The translations under genes and the position numbers were made by a program. From positions 1 to 64,000 of the forward strand of contig DATLUO010000194.1 in assembly GCA_035533075.1 (NCBI GenBank): a stretch of DNA of 64,000 nucleotides, given 5' to 3'. How positions within the stretch are numbered: position 1 is the first letter of the stretch; each line of letters opens with the position of its first letter. The notes beneath the pieces are model-generated. The model made no database searches and was not told where the DNA came from. It saw only the letters and a program-made list of their open reading frames with translations. Origin of the DNA: Pirellulales bacterium. Its GTDB lineage: Bacteria > Planctomycetota > Planctomycetia > Pirellulales > JAICIG01. Shown piece after piece: positions 32,499 through 41,498 of the stretch.

Positions 32499-34214
32499 AT
32501 GGACTTTCTCCAAACTCCCACGCGGAACATCTTTTTCACCGGCAAGGGCGGCGTCGGCAAGACCTCGCTCGCCTGCGCCACGGCGGTCACGCTGGCGGAC
32601 CGGGGCGAGAAAGTGCTGCTGGTCAGTACCGACCCGGCCAGCAACCTCGACGAGGTGCTGGGCACCGAGTTAGGACACGAGCCGACGCAGGTGCGCGGCG
32701 TGCCCAACTTGTGGGCCCTGAATATCGACCCCGAAGCTGCGGCGCGCGAATACCGGGAGCGAATGGTCGGGCCGTACCGGGGCGTCTTGCCGGATGCGGC
32801 AGTGGCCAGCATGGAAGAACAGTTCTCGGGTTCCTGCACGATCGAGGTCGCGGCCTTCAATGAGTTTGCCCGTCTGCTCGGCGACCGCGAAGGCACCGCC
32901 GGCTTTGACCATGTGATCTTCGACACCGCGCCGACGGGGCATACGTTGCGGCTGATGTCGCTGCCTTCCGCTTGGGACGGCTTTTTGGCTACGAATACCA
33001 CCGGCGCGTCGTGCCTGGGGCCGCTGGCCGGCTTGCAGGCCCAACAGCAACTCTACCGCGACGCCATTCAGGCGCTCGCCGACTCGTCGACGACCACGCT
33101 CGTCCTGGTCAGCCGGCCCGATGCCGACGCGTTGGGAGAAGCCGAACGGACGAGCCAGGAACTGTCGGCGCTGCGGATCGACAATCAGCAGCTTGTCGTC
33201 AACGGCGTATTCGTGGCCACGGACAAGTGCGACCCCGTCGCGCTGGCGATGGAACTGCGAAGCCGCGAAACGCTGGACCAGATTCCCGCCGGGCTGACGC
33301 ACTTCGTCCGCACCATACTGCCCTTGGCGCCGCGCAACCTTCTCGGAGCCGATGCCCTCCGCGCTTTTGTTCGCGGAGAATCCTTCAAACCGATCGCGGA
33401 TCGCCCGCGGCGCGCGGCCGCATTGCCATCCCTGGACGGCCTGCTGGACGAACTGGCCGCCGCCGGCCATGGTGTGATTTTGACGATGGGCAAGGGGGGC
33501 GTCGGCAAGACGACGGTGGCCGCGGCCCTCGCGGTCGCCCTTGTCGAGCGAGGCTTTCCGGTTCACCTGACGACCACCGATCCGGCGGCGCACGTGTCGG
33601 ACGCGGTGAACGGTGATCGGCCGAACCTAACGATCAGCCGGATCGACCCGCGGGCCGAGACCGCCGCCTACACCGCCGAGGTCATGCGGACCGCCGGCGC
33701 TTCGCTCGACGAACAGGGCAAGGCCCTGCTCGAAGAAGATCTGCGCTCGCCATGCACGGAGGAAATCGCGGTCTTTCAGGCCTTCGCCCAGACCGTGGCG
33801 GGCGGAGAGAAGGGCTTCGTCGTTCTCGACACCGCTCCGACCGGGCACACGATTCTCTTGCTGGATGCGGCACTGGCGTACCACCGCGAGGTGACCCGGC
33901 AAAGCAGCGGGATGCCCGAATCCGTCCAGAAGTTGCTGCCGCGGCTCCGCGATTCGCGATTCACGCGGGTGCTGATTGTCACGCTGCCGGAGGCCACGCC
34001 GGTGCATGAAGCGGCGAAGTTGCAACGAGACCTTCTACGGGCGGGGATCCAGCCGTTCGCCTGGGTCGTCAACCAAAGCCTGACCCCGCTCGTGGTGACC
34101 GACCCGGTGCTTTTGGCGCGCCAGGCAGAGGAGGCCGCGTACCTCCGCGAAGTGATCGACCAACAGGCGGGGCGGATCGCGATTCTTCCGTGGCGGAAAG
34201 ATCCAAAGGTTTGA
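32499..34214 (+). CDS. arsA: Arsenite-stimulated ATPase ArsA
   Basis: A 571-residue duplicated ATPase that energises an arsenite pump. Two deviant Walker A (P-loop) sites are seen: FTGKGGVGKTSLA near residue 14 and MGKGGVGKTTVA near 330. The signature DTAPTGHTLRL (first half) and DTAPTGHTILLL (second half) are both intact, so both halves can bind ATP. Cys residues for As(III) lie in GSCTIEVAAF and SPCTEEIAVF. ATG 32499 was chosen just before the first P-loop. ArsA normally works with ArsB; the exporter in this window is Acr3 in the opposite unit, so the real partner is unclear. Confidence 0.95.
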   Translation: MDFLQTPTRNIFFTGKGGVGKTSLACATAVTLADRGEKVLLVSTDPASNLDEVLGTELGHEPTQVRGVPNLWALNIDPEAAAREYRERMVGPYRGVLPDAAVASMEEQFSGSCTIEVAAFNEFARLLGDREGTAGFDHVIFDTAPTGHTLRLMSLPSAWDGFLATNTTGASCLGPLAGLQAQQQLYRDAIQALADSSTTTLVLVSRPDADALGEAERTSQELSALRIDNQQLVVNGVFVATDKCDPVALAMELRSRETLDQIPAGLTHFVRTILPLAPRNLLGADALRAFVRGESFKPIADRPRRAAALPSLDGLLDELAAAGHGVILTMGKGGVGKTTVAAALAVALVERGFPVHLTTTDPAAHVSDAVNGDRPNLTISRIDPRAETAAYTAEVMRTAGASLDEQGKALLEEDLRSPCTEEIAVFQAFAQTVAGGEKGFVVLDTAPTGHTILLLDAALAYHREVTRQSSGMPESVQKLLPRLRDSRFTRVLIVTLPEATPVHEAAKLQRDLLRAGIQPFAWVVNQSLTPLVVTDPVLLARQAEEAAYLREVIDQQAGRIAILPWRKDPKV

Positions 34215-34503
34215 GCCGTCGTGTGCGATTTCGCCCGTTCGCGCGCCCGGCAGCGCGCCTGACCTGCAAATGCCGCCGCAAAGGACGGCGATCTTGGTGA
34301 ACACGCGACATGGGAGTGGGTTGTTCAGGCCCGTTGTTTTCGCGAGCGCTTTGGCACCTGTCATGCTTAATTCGAGGAAGTGCGCGGGCATCGGCTCACT
34401 TATCACCAGCTTCGGCGCGCGGCGTGCATCACTCGTCTCCGCTCGAGTCGACGGCTTTTGCCAATCTGTGGGGTTCCTTGGCCAACAAAGGAGAACGTCA
34501 ATC
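34215..34503. other. 289-bp gap between arsA and the ferredoxin gene
   Basis: Open frames on both strands (the ferredoxin frame extends upstream to 34270, and there is a leftward frame) show no recognised domain. AAAGGAGAACG at about 34487-34497 is the ribosome site of the ferredoxin gene. The gap could hold a promoter; I see no clear ArsR-type inverted repeat. Confidence 0.4.
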
Positions 34504-35169
34504 ATGGCAGCGACCCAGACGCCCGCGCCAAGCGCGGCGCAGGCCGCATGGCACGGCATTCCGCGGAGGGAAATCCCTTGGTTTCCAGCCATTGACGAAC
34601 AAGCCTGCATCAACTGCGGCCTCTGCTACGTGACTTGCGGCCGCTTGGTTTTTGAAATGGACGAGGCAAAGCGGAAGGCCGTGGTGGTTGAGCCCTACCG
34701 CTGCATGGTCGGTTGCACCACCTGTGGCAATATCTGTCCGACGGAAGCGATTGCTTTCCCCGACAGGAGTGTGGTCCAGAAGATCGAGCGGGAGAACAAG
34801 ATTCTCAAGCTCGTGCATCAGGAAGCGAAGGCCAAAAAGGCCAAGGTCGCCCTCGACAAGGCGCGCGCCAGGGCGGCGGAGACGGTGTCCGCCATTGTTC
34901 CCCAGGTCGAATTCGAGGTGGCGGGCGACTTTGGCGACAAGCGCTTCATGATGCAACTTTACGAGTTCATCAAGGACCGCGATTGCGACGTCGTGCAATT
35001 CGCCATGGAAAACCCCACGCTCAAAGGCACCCTCGGCGGCAAGGCGCCCTCGCATTGCCGCTTTCGGCTGGTCTCCGAATGCTATGAGAACGTTCAACCG
35101 TATGTCCAAGGGATTCACGAGTTGATTCAGCGGAATGGGCTGGTGCTGACAAACGAACGCAAGGTTTGA
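34504..35169 (+). CDS. 2x[4Fe-4S] ferredoxin with helical C-terminal domain
   Basis: A 221-residue iron-sulfur protein. The first cluster is Cys35, 38, 41 and 45 (CINCGLCYVTC); the second is Cys67, 71, 74 and 78 (CMVGCTTCGNIC, Cys-x3-Cys-x2-Cys-x3-Cys, followed by Pro). After a charged helix (IERENKILKLVHQEAKAKKA), residues 140-221 make an unknown domain (FMMQLYEFIKDRDCDVVQ, CRFRLVSECYENVQPYVQGI). It sits between arsA and an ABC exporter, so it may feed electrons to an arsenic or organo-arsenic redox step; that is inference. ATG 34504 was chosen for its strong AAAGGAGAA. No signal peptide. Confidence 0.8.
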   Translation: MAATQTPAPSAAQAAWHGIPRREIPWFPAIDEQACINCGLCYVTCGRLVFEMDEAKRKAVVVEPYRCMVGCTTCGNICPTEAIAFPDRSVVQKIERENKILKLVHQEAKAKKAKVALDKARARAAETVSAIVPQVEFEVAGDFGDKRFMMQLYEFIKDRDCDVVQFAMENPTLKGTLGGKAPSHCRFRLVSECYENVQPYVQGIHELIQRNGLVLTNERKV

Positions 35170-35180
35170 TTGGCCCGGCG

Positions 35181-36371
35181 ATGCGCACGGCAACAACGCA
35201 AGAAGTATCGGAAGCACGCGGCACGTCAGCCAGTCCCGCGGTCGTCGCCGCCAGTCAGGCGGCGGCCACGCAGAGCGGACCTTCCTTTGGTCCGGAAGCC
35301 CACGCAGTCGAAAAGGCGGCGATCTCGAGAAAGAAGCTCGCGCGTGTGGTTTTGCTTTTGCTTGTCGCCGGCTTCGCCGCCACGGGCGCGCTAACCTGGC
35401 CTTGGCCATTCGTTCACGAGCGCAAGCCCGCCAGTGAGCTGGTTCTTTACGGGAACGTAGACATTCGGCAGGTGCAACTGGCTTTCAACGGCAACGACCG
35501 GATTGCGGCCATGCACGTCGTAGAAGGCGATCGCGTGCGGCAAGGCCAACTGCTGGCCACGCTCGACGCGCGCCGCCTGAAAGCGGCAGCCGAGCGCACC
35601 GCCGCGCAGGTCGAGGCCCAAAGGCAAGTCGTGGCGCGATTGGAGGCGGGAACGCGGAGCGAGGAAATCCGCAAGGCCCGCGCCGACGTGCAGTTGTCAG
35701 AAGCCGACCTGAAAAACGCCAAACGGACCTATGGCCGTTGGGGCTCTCTGGCCGAGTCGAAGTCCGCTTCCCAACAAGAGGCCGACGTCGCCGAAACCGC
35801 CGCCGAGGTGGCCGAGGCGCGACGCAACGCCAATCAAGCGTTGCTCGATCTGGCCGTCGCCGGCCCGCGGAAGGAGGACATCGCCGAGGCCAGCGCCACG
35901 CTGAAGAACGTCGAGGCCCAATTGGTCCTGGCGGAAACCGAGTTGGCCGACTGCTCTCTGTACGCGCCCAGCGATGGCACCGTCGAAGACCGCATCCTGG
36001 AACCGGGCGACATGGCTTCGCCCCAAAAAAGCGTTTATACCCTCGCGCTCAGCGACCCGGTCTGGGTGCGGGCCTATCTCTCGGAACCGGACCTGGGGAA
36101 GATAAGTCTGGGAATGGCCGCCGAGGTCGAGACCGACAGCTATCCCGGCAAGCGCTATCGGGGATGGATCGGCTTCATCGCGCCCACGGCCGAATTCACG
36201 CCGAAATCCGTGGAGGTCCGCCAACTTCGCACTCGCCTGGTTTATCAAGTTCGCGTGTTCGTCAAGAACCCGCGCGACGAGCTTCGGCTCGGCATGCCTG
36301 TGACGGTATACGTGCCCTTGGACCAGCCTCGCCCCGCGGAAGGCTGGGCGGAGAGGAAAGCCGCTGAGTGA
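35181..36371 (+). CDS. HlyD-family membrane-fusion protein of ABC exporter
   Basis: A 396-residue inner-membrane-anchored adaptor. A basic Ala-rich N-tail is followed by one membrane helix (ARVVLLLLVAGFAATGALTW), then the barrel-sandwich half IRQVQLAFNGNDRIAAMHVV, a long coiled coil (about 130-250), and the second half DCSLYAPSDGTVEDRILEPG. It ends with a beta-barrel segment. This is the layout of YbhG. ATG 35181 is used; the ATPase gene begins one base after its stop, so the exporter is one operon. It should link the ABC pump to the cell envelope. The cargo is unknown; the arsenic setting is suggestive only. Confidence 0.88.
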   Translation: MRTATTQEVSEARGTSASPAVVAASQAAATQSGPSFGPEAHAVEKAAISRKKLARVVLLLLVAGFAATGALTWPWPFVHERKPASELVLYGNVDIRQVQLAFNGNDRIAAMHVVEGDRVRQGQLLATLDARRLKAAAERTAAQVEAQRQVVARLEAGTRSEEIRKARADVQLSEADLKNAKRTYGRWGSLAESKSASQQEADVAETAAEVAEARRNANQALLDLAVAGPRKEDIAEASATLKNVEAQLVLAETELADCSLYAPSDGTVEDRILEPGDMASPQKSVYTLALSDPVWVRAYLSEPDLGKISLGMAAEVETDSYPGKRYRGWIGFIAPTAEFTPKSVEVRQLRTRLVYQVRVFVKNPRDELRLGMPVTVYVPLDQPRPAEGWAERKAAE

Positions 36372-36372
36372 A

Positions 36373-38202
36373 ATGGTTGCCAACTCGTCAAACGGTGAAA
36401 CGCCAACTTTGGGTGCTGATTCACGCGCCGCCGTCATCGAGTTTCGCCGCGTCGACAAGGGCTTTGGCGCCGGGCGCAAACGCACTCAAGCCCTGCGGAA
36501 CGTCAGCTTTGGCGTGCGCCGTGGAGCGGTGACAGGGCTGATTGGTCCCGACGGCGCCGGCAAGACGACCCTCATGCGGCTGGCGGCGGGGCTGTTGGCG
36601 CCCGAAGCGGGCCAGGTCGTTGTTTTGGGCAGAGACGCCTCCGGCGACTCGCTGGCCGTGCAAAGCACCATCGGCTACATGCCGCAACGGTTTGGCCTGT
36701 ACGAGGATCTCACGGTGGCCGAAAACCTCGCTCTTTACGCCGACCTGCAAGGGGTGCCCCATGAACAGCGAGCGGACCGCTACCGCGAGCTGCTGGGCAT
36801 GACCGGGCTGGCGCCGTTCACTCGCCGCATGGCCGGCCGACTCTCGGGAGGCATGAAGCAAAAACTGGGGCTTGCCTGTACGCTCGTCCGATCGCCGCCG
36901 GTATTGCTGCTGGACGAACCGACCGTGGGCGTCGATCCCGTCTCGCGGCGGGAACTCTGGTCCATCGTCTACCGTCTCGTCGAGCAAGAGGGAATGAGCG
37001 TGCTTCTCAGCACGCTGTATCTGGACGAGGCCGAACGGTGCCATGAGGTCGTGGTGCTGCACGAGGGCGAGGTCTTGGGACAAGGTCCACCGGCGAGTTT
37101 TAGTTCGTCTTTGCAGGGCCGCACTTTTGTGGTGTCGGCGCCCGCCGCGAAAAAGCGCGACGTTCAAGCCCGGCTGCGCTTCGCTCCCGGGGTGGTCGAC
37201 GCCGTGATTCAGGGCGATCGGGTGCGGTTGGTCCTGGAGAGCGGGCTAGCTTCTGATGCCCAGCGATTCCTTTCGGAGCGGGCGGGCGCTTCCCTGGAGC
37301 GCGTGCCGCCGCGGTTTGAAGACAGCTTCATCGCCATGCTTCAATCGCGCCGGCCGAGAGCGGCCGTTGAGGAATGGACGAATGGCGAAAAGGAGGCAAC
37401 GAGCGCGGTTCCCGCGGCCTTGCCCCCAGCGGCGGCCGCTTCGCAAGAAAGCGTGATCGAAGCGCGCGGCGTCGAACGGCGGTTCGGCGACTTCGTCGCG
37501 GTCAACCGCGTGACGTTCGACGTCAGGCGGGGCGAAGTCTTCGGTTTGCTGGGGGCGAACGGCGCGGGCAAGACGACCACTTTCCGGATGCTGTGCGGCC
37601 TGCTCCCGGCCAGCGCCGGCGCGCTGCGCGTCGCGGGAGTCGACGTTCGCCGCGCGGCGGCCGCGGCGCGGGCCCGTCTGGGTTACATGTCGCAAAAGTT
37701 TTCCCTGTACGGCAATCTCAGCGTGCGACAAAACTTGCGGTTTTTCAGCAGTGCCTACGGCTTGTCGGGCCGACGCCGCGCCGACCGCTTGGCCTGGGCG
37801 CTGGAACAGTTTCAACTTGAACCTCTGGCCGATGCGACCAGCGCCGAGCTGCCTCTCGGTTACAAACAGCGCCTGGCCCTGGCCTGCGCCCTGATGCACG
37901 AGCCCGACATTCTCTTTCTCGACGAGCCGACCTCCGGCGTCGATCCGCTGGCGCGACGCGAATTCTGGCATCGCATCAACCAGCTCGCGGCACGCGGCGT
38001 GACGGTGCTCGTGACCACCCACTTCATGGAGGAAGCCGAGTATTGCGACCGGCTGGCCATCATGGCCAGCGGAGAAATACTCGCCCTCGGCACTCCCGAA
38101 GACGTCAAGCTTCTGGCCCGCTCGACCACGCGACCAGAACCGACCATGGAAGAGGCGTTCATCCACCTGATCGAAGGCGGGCGGCGAGGACAGACCGCAT
38201 GA
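36373..38202 (+). CDS. Fused double ABC ATPase of exporter (YbhF type)
   Basis: A 609-residue protein with two ATP-binding cassettes. The first has Walker A IGPDGAGKTT (about 57-66), signature LSGGMKQKLG and Walker B VLLLDEPTVGVDP. The second has GANGAGKTT (about 395), a changed signature LPLGYKQRLALA in place of LSGG, and FLDEPTSGVDPLARR. A linker (about 300-360) of low complexity joins them. The fusion matches YbhF, which serves with the two ABC-2 permeases that follow. Its end overlaps the next gene by 4 bp (ATGA). Confidence 0.92.
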   Translation: MVANSSNGETPTLGADSRAAVIEFRRVDKGFGAGRKRTQALRNVSFGVRRGAVTGLIGPDGAGKTTLMRLAAGLLAPEAGQVVVLGRDASGDSLAVQSTIGYMPQRFGLYEDLTVAENLALYADLQGVPHEQRADRYRELLGMTGLAPFTRRMAGRLSGGMKQKLGLACTLVRSPPVLLLDEPTVGVDPVSRRELWSIVYRLVEQEGMSVLLSTLYLDEAERCHEVVVLHEGEVLGQGPPASFSSSLQGRTFVVSAPAAKKRDVQARLRFAPGVVDAVIQGDRVRLVLESGLASDAQRFLSERAGASLERVPPRFEDSFIAMLQSRRPRAAVEEWTNGEKEATSAVPAALPPAAAASQESVIEARGVERRFGDFVAVNRVTFDVRRGEVFGLLGANGAGKTTTFRMLCGLLPASAGALRVAGVDVRRAAAAARARLGYMSQKFSLYGNLSVRQNLRFFSSAYGLSGRRRADRLAWALEQFQLEPLADATSAELPLGYKQRLALACALMHEPDILFLDEPTSGVDPLARREFWHRINQLAARGVTVLVTTHFMEEAEYCDRLAIMASGEILALGTPEDVKLLARSTTRPEPTMEEAFIHLIEGGRRGQTA

Positions 38203-39362
38203 ACGAAGGCGACGGGCAACGGCACGTTCCCGATCGGCCGCGGGGCGGGGGCGCCATGCGCCTCCGCGGACTGGTGCGGAAAGAGTTTCTGCAGGTGCTG
38301 CGCGATCCGAGCAGCATCGCCATCGCCTTCGTGATGCCGGTGGTGCTGCTCTTGATCTTCGGCTACGGACTTTCACTCGACGCGGAACACGTGCCGCTGG
38401 CCGTGGTCGTCGAGCAACCGAGCGCCGACGCCGCCAGCTTCGTCAGCGCGTTCCAGCATTCCCGCTACTTCGACCCCATCCCCATGTCGACGATGAACCA
38501 GGCCGAGCAGGCGCTGCGGACACGCCAAGTGGACGGCATCGTCCATCTCCGCGAAGACTTCGCGCGGCGGCGGCGCGGCCCCGGTGGCGCTCGCGTGCAG
38601 ATCATTCTCAACGGCGTCGACGCCAACACCGCGCGGTTGGTCCACGGTTACGTGACTGGGGCGTGGGAAAAATGGCTCGAGCACGAGGCGCAAACGAGCG
38701 CGGTGGGCGAGCAAACGCCGGTGCGCGTGACGGAGCGGGTCTGGTTCAATAGCGAGCTGCGCAGTCGAGACTTTCTCGTTCCGGGGCTGATTGCCGTCAT
38801 CATGACGCTCATCGGCGCTCTGCTGACCGCCATGGTGATGGCCCGCGAGTGGGAACGCGGCACGATGGAGGCTCTGCTCGTCACGCCCGTCGCCGTCCGC
38901 GAGATCCTGCTGGGGAAACTCATCCCCTATTTTGTTCTGGGCACGGGAGGACTGGTGTTGTCGGTGGCCGCCGCCGTGTGGCTGTTTGACATTCCGCTGC
39001 GCGGCTCGCTCGCCGTGCTGTTCGCCGCCTCCGCGCTGTTCCTGCTGGCGGCCCTGGGAATGGGGTTGCTGATTTCCATCGTGGCGAAGAATCAGTTCGT
39101 GGCGGGACAGGTCGCCATCATTGTCACGTTCCTGCCCGCCTTCATTCTGTCGGGCTTCATTTTCGATATCGGCAGCATGCCGCGCCCCATCCAGGCGATC
39201 ACGCACCTGATTCCTGCGCGCTATTTGGTGTCCATACTGCAAACGGTCTTCCTGGCCGGCGATGTGCCGGGAATCATTCTGCCAAACGGCGCGGCGTTGC
39301 TCGTCATGGCGGCCTTCTTCCTGGGCTTGACCCGCTGGAAATCGCGCAAGCGGCTGGAGTGA
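38199..39362 (+). CDS. ABC-2 type exporter permease 1
   Basis: A 387-residue inner-membrane protein with one N-terminal helix (IAIAFVMPVVLLLIFGYGLS), a large periplasmic domain (about 55-185) and five helices at the C-terminus, including LIAVIMTLIGALLTAMVMAR and IPYFVLGTGGLVLSVAAAV. The conserved EWERGTMEALLVTP is the ABC-2 coupling segment. This is the YbhS/YbhR topology. ATG 38199 overlaps the stop of the ATPase gene. A dimer with the next permease is likely. No substrate can be read from it. Confidence 0.9.
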   Translation: MNEGDGQRHVPDRPRGGGAMRLRGLVRKEFLQVLRDPSSIAIAFVMPVVLLLIFGYGLSLDAEHVPLAVVVEQPSADAASFVSAFQHSRYFDPIPMSTMNQAEQALRTRQVDGIVHLREDFARRRRGPGGARVQIILNGVDANTARLVHGYVTGAWEKWLEHEAQTSAVGEQTPVRVTERVWFNSELRSRDFLVPGLIAVIMTLIGALLTAMVMAREWERGTMEALLVTPVAVREILLGKLIPYFVLGTGGLVLSVAAAVWLFDIPLRGSLAVLFAASALFLLAALGMGLLISIVAKNQFVAGQVAIIVTFLPAFILSGFIFDIGSMPRPIQAITHLIPARYLVSILQTVFLAGDVPGIILPNGAALLVMAAFFLGLTRWKSRKRLE

Positions 39363-39365
39363 GAA

Positions 39366-40481
39366 ATGACCGTCTGGCAACGGGTGTTCGCCCTGATCAT
39401 CAAGGAGTTCCTGGCGCTGCTCAAGGACCCCAAAAGCCGCTTCGTGATTGTCGTTCCGCCGATCATTCAGTTGCTCGTGTTCGGCTATGCGGCCACCTAC
39501 GATCTGAGCGACATTCCCTACGCCGTCTATAACGAAGACACGGGGCCGGACGCGCGGGAACTGCTGGCCGGGTTCCGACTTTCTCGTCATTTTCGCGAAG
39601 TCGCCCGGCTGACGCACGACGGCCAGATCGTTCCGCTGATCGACAACCGCGAGGCGTTGCTGGTGGTACACGTCGGCCCGCGCTTCAGCCGCGACTTGGC
39701 GACCGGCGGTTCCTCGCGGGTGCAGGTGCTCGTGGATGGCCGCGATTCCAACACCGCCCTGCTGGCGTTGGGCTATGTCAGAAGCATCGTCCACCGTTTC
39801 AACGTCCAATGGGCGGCACGCCACGGACAAGCGAAGCCGCCCGCTCAACTCGAGATGCGCCCCTGGTTCAACCCGAACCTGCAAAGCCGCTGGTTCATCG
39901 TTCCGGGCATCGTCGCACTGCTGACCTTGGTGGTGACGATGCTGGTTACGTCGCTGTCGGTCGCGCGAGAGCGCGAACAGGGCACGTTCGATCAATTGCT
40001 GGTCACGCCCTATCGCCCGGCCGAGGTGCTGATGGGCAAGGCCCTGCCCGGCTTTTTCATCGGCGTGGCGGAAGCCACACTCATTATCGCCACGGCGGTA
40101 TTTTGGTTCGAGGTTCCGCTGTTGGGCAGCCTACTGACGCTTTACACGGGGGTGGCGTTGTTCCTGGTCTCCGCGATTGGCGTGGGCCTGATGATTTCCT
40201 CGCTGGCGGTGACCCAGCAGCAGGGCCTGCTTGGCGCGTTTCTGTTTTTGGTGCCCGCCATTATTCTGTCGGGTTTTGCCACGCCGATCGCGAACATGCC
40301 GCCGTTGCTGCAGCGTCTCACCTTGCTGAATCCGATGCGTTATTTCGTGGTGGTGCTGCGGGGCGTATTCCTGGAAGGCACGCCCTTTAACATGCTGCTC
40401 GGCGAGTTTTGGCCCATGGCCTTAATTGGTGTCGTGAACCTCGCCGTGGCGGGATGGCTCTTTCGCCGGCGGTTGTACTGA
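39366..40481 (+). CDS. ABC-2 type exporter permease 2
   Basis: A 371-residue paralog of the preceding gene (start 3 bp after its stop), with the same topology: an N-terminal helix (FVIVVPPIIQLLVFGYAATY), a periplasmic domain and five C-terminal helices. The ABC-2 coupling segment is REREQGTFDQLLVTPYRPAE; NPMRYFVVVLRGVFLEGTP is the family end motif. It completes a four-gene exporter (adaptor, double ATPase, two permeases). The 3' end faces the convergent ars-linked gene, 8 bp away. Confidence 0.9.
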   Translation: MTVWQRVFALIIKEFLALLKDPKSRFVIVVPPIIQLLVFGYAATYDLSDIPYAVYNEDTGPDARELLAGFRLSRHFREVARLTHDGQIVPLIDNREALLVVHVGPRFSRDLATGGSSRVQVLVDGRDSNTALLALGYVRSIVHRFNVQWAARHGQAKPPAQLEMRPWFNPNLQSRWFIVPGIVALLTLVVTMLVTSLSVAREREQGTFDQLLVTPYRPAEVLMGKALPGFFIGVAEATLIIATAVFWFEVPLLGSLLTLYTGVALFLVSAIGVGLMISSLAVTQQQGLLGAFLFLVPAIILSGFATPIANMPPLLQRLTLLNPMRYFVVVLRGVFLEGTPFNMLLGEFWPMALIGVVNLAVAGWLFRRRLY

Positions 40482-40489
40482 GCGGCGTA

Positions 40490-41485
40490 TTAGAAGCCTT
40501 TCACAAAGAAGAACGTCAGCCGGTTGCCGAACGGATCCGGGCCGACAAGCGGAATCTCATAGCCGCCGGCCAGGAAGTATTCCCCGCCCAAGTGCGTGCG
40601 GAAACCGGGCGTGAGGCTGAAAAAGGTGTGGCCCGGCGCACTGCTGAGATTGTTGTGCATATTGGCCGAAACGTAGTATTGGAAGTCGCCGATCAGGAAA
40701 CGATCGTGCTCGGTGATCGTTTCCCCGATGGCCAAGATCGACTGCAGGTTCGTCGGCAGCACGTTGAAGTTGTTCAGCGGAACGTCGAGGCCCATCGAAC
40801 CACGCATGCTCCAACGGCCGGCGAAATGATGCCAGAACTGCACGTCGGGAAAGAGTCTCTCCAGGCCGTTGAAGGTCGAAAGCGTGCCGGTGGGCATGCG
40901 CGTGCGGAGGCCCGCGATCACCGACGTCCGCCGCGATTCGTGCAGCATCACCCGCGTCGTGATGTTGAAGTCGCCGAACGCGGTGGCGCCCCCCACTCCG
41001 CCGATGCTGCTCGCCGTGGTCACGAATGGCTCGTCGAGGCTGATCCACAGCCGGCGGCTCAGGGGAGACTGGAACTGAAACAGCCCCAGGTTCGCGTCCT
41101 GCCCCGAGGGCAAACCTTCGGTGTTCGTGTAAACCAGCACCAGGTTGCGAAAAAACAGGCCGTCGGCCGAGTTGACCCACCCTTGCCGCCGTGGCATATC
41201 GGCATCTTCGGGCGGCGCGATCCACGGGTCGTCCCAGCCATCGGTGAAGAAGTTCCTGAGCAGCAACGGCGTGAACGGCTCATCCGTGCCACTGCCAAAA
41301 ATCGACTCCGCCACGACCTCCAACGGGCCATAACGCCGCCGCGCGCGCGGAACCAGGACTTCGTCCGACGGCCCGGCGTCGTCCATGACACCGCTTTGGC
41401 CGAACGAGTCTTGCGCCGCTGCGAACACGAGCATCGCAACCGCGACCACAACCGCCGAGCGTCCATGCCGGGCCGGGTTCCGCAC
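40490..41485 (-). CDS. Putative outer-membrane protein at end of ars operon 2
   Basis: A 331-residue exported protein with an N-terminal signal (AVVVAVAMLVFAAAQDSFGQ). The body is rich in alternating short strands, Gly and aromatic residues (LFFRNLVLVYTNTEG, TAFGDFNITTRVML, GLRTRMPTGTLSTFNG, GEYFLAGGYEIP) and ends in FFFVKGF, a terminal aromatic typical of beta-barrels. GTG 41485 is used because AAAGGAGTC precedes it. It begins 13 bp after acr3 and is the last gene of the leftward operon. I infer a barrel or porin-like role in metalloid resistance; I know no named family. Confidence 0.6.
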   Translation of the reverse strand: MRNPARHGRSAVVVAVAMLVFAAAQDSFGQSGVMDDAGPSDEVLVPRARRRYGPLEVVAESIFGSGTDEPFTPLLLRNFFTDGWDDPWIAPPEDADMPRRQGWVNSADGLFFRNLVLVYTNTEGLPSGQDANLGLFQFQSPLSRRLWISLDEPFVTTASSIGGVGGATAFGDFNITTRVMLHESRRTSVIAGLRTRMPTGTLSTFNGLERLFPDVQFWHHFAGRWSMRGSMGLDVPLNNFNVLPTNLQSILAIGETITEHDRFLIGDFQYYVSANMHNNLSSAPGHTFFSLTPGFRTHLGGEYFLAGGYEIPLVGPDPFGNRLTFFFVKGF

Positions 41486-41498
41486 TGTTGACTCCTTT

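Noticed and set aside
34035-34613. Leftward 192-codon frame between arsA and the ferredoxin
   Set aside because: No recognised domain, overlaps the ends of two solid genes and has no ribosome site; probably chance.
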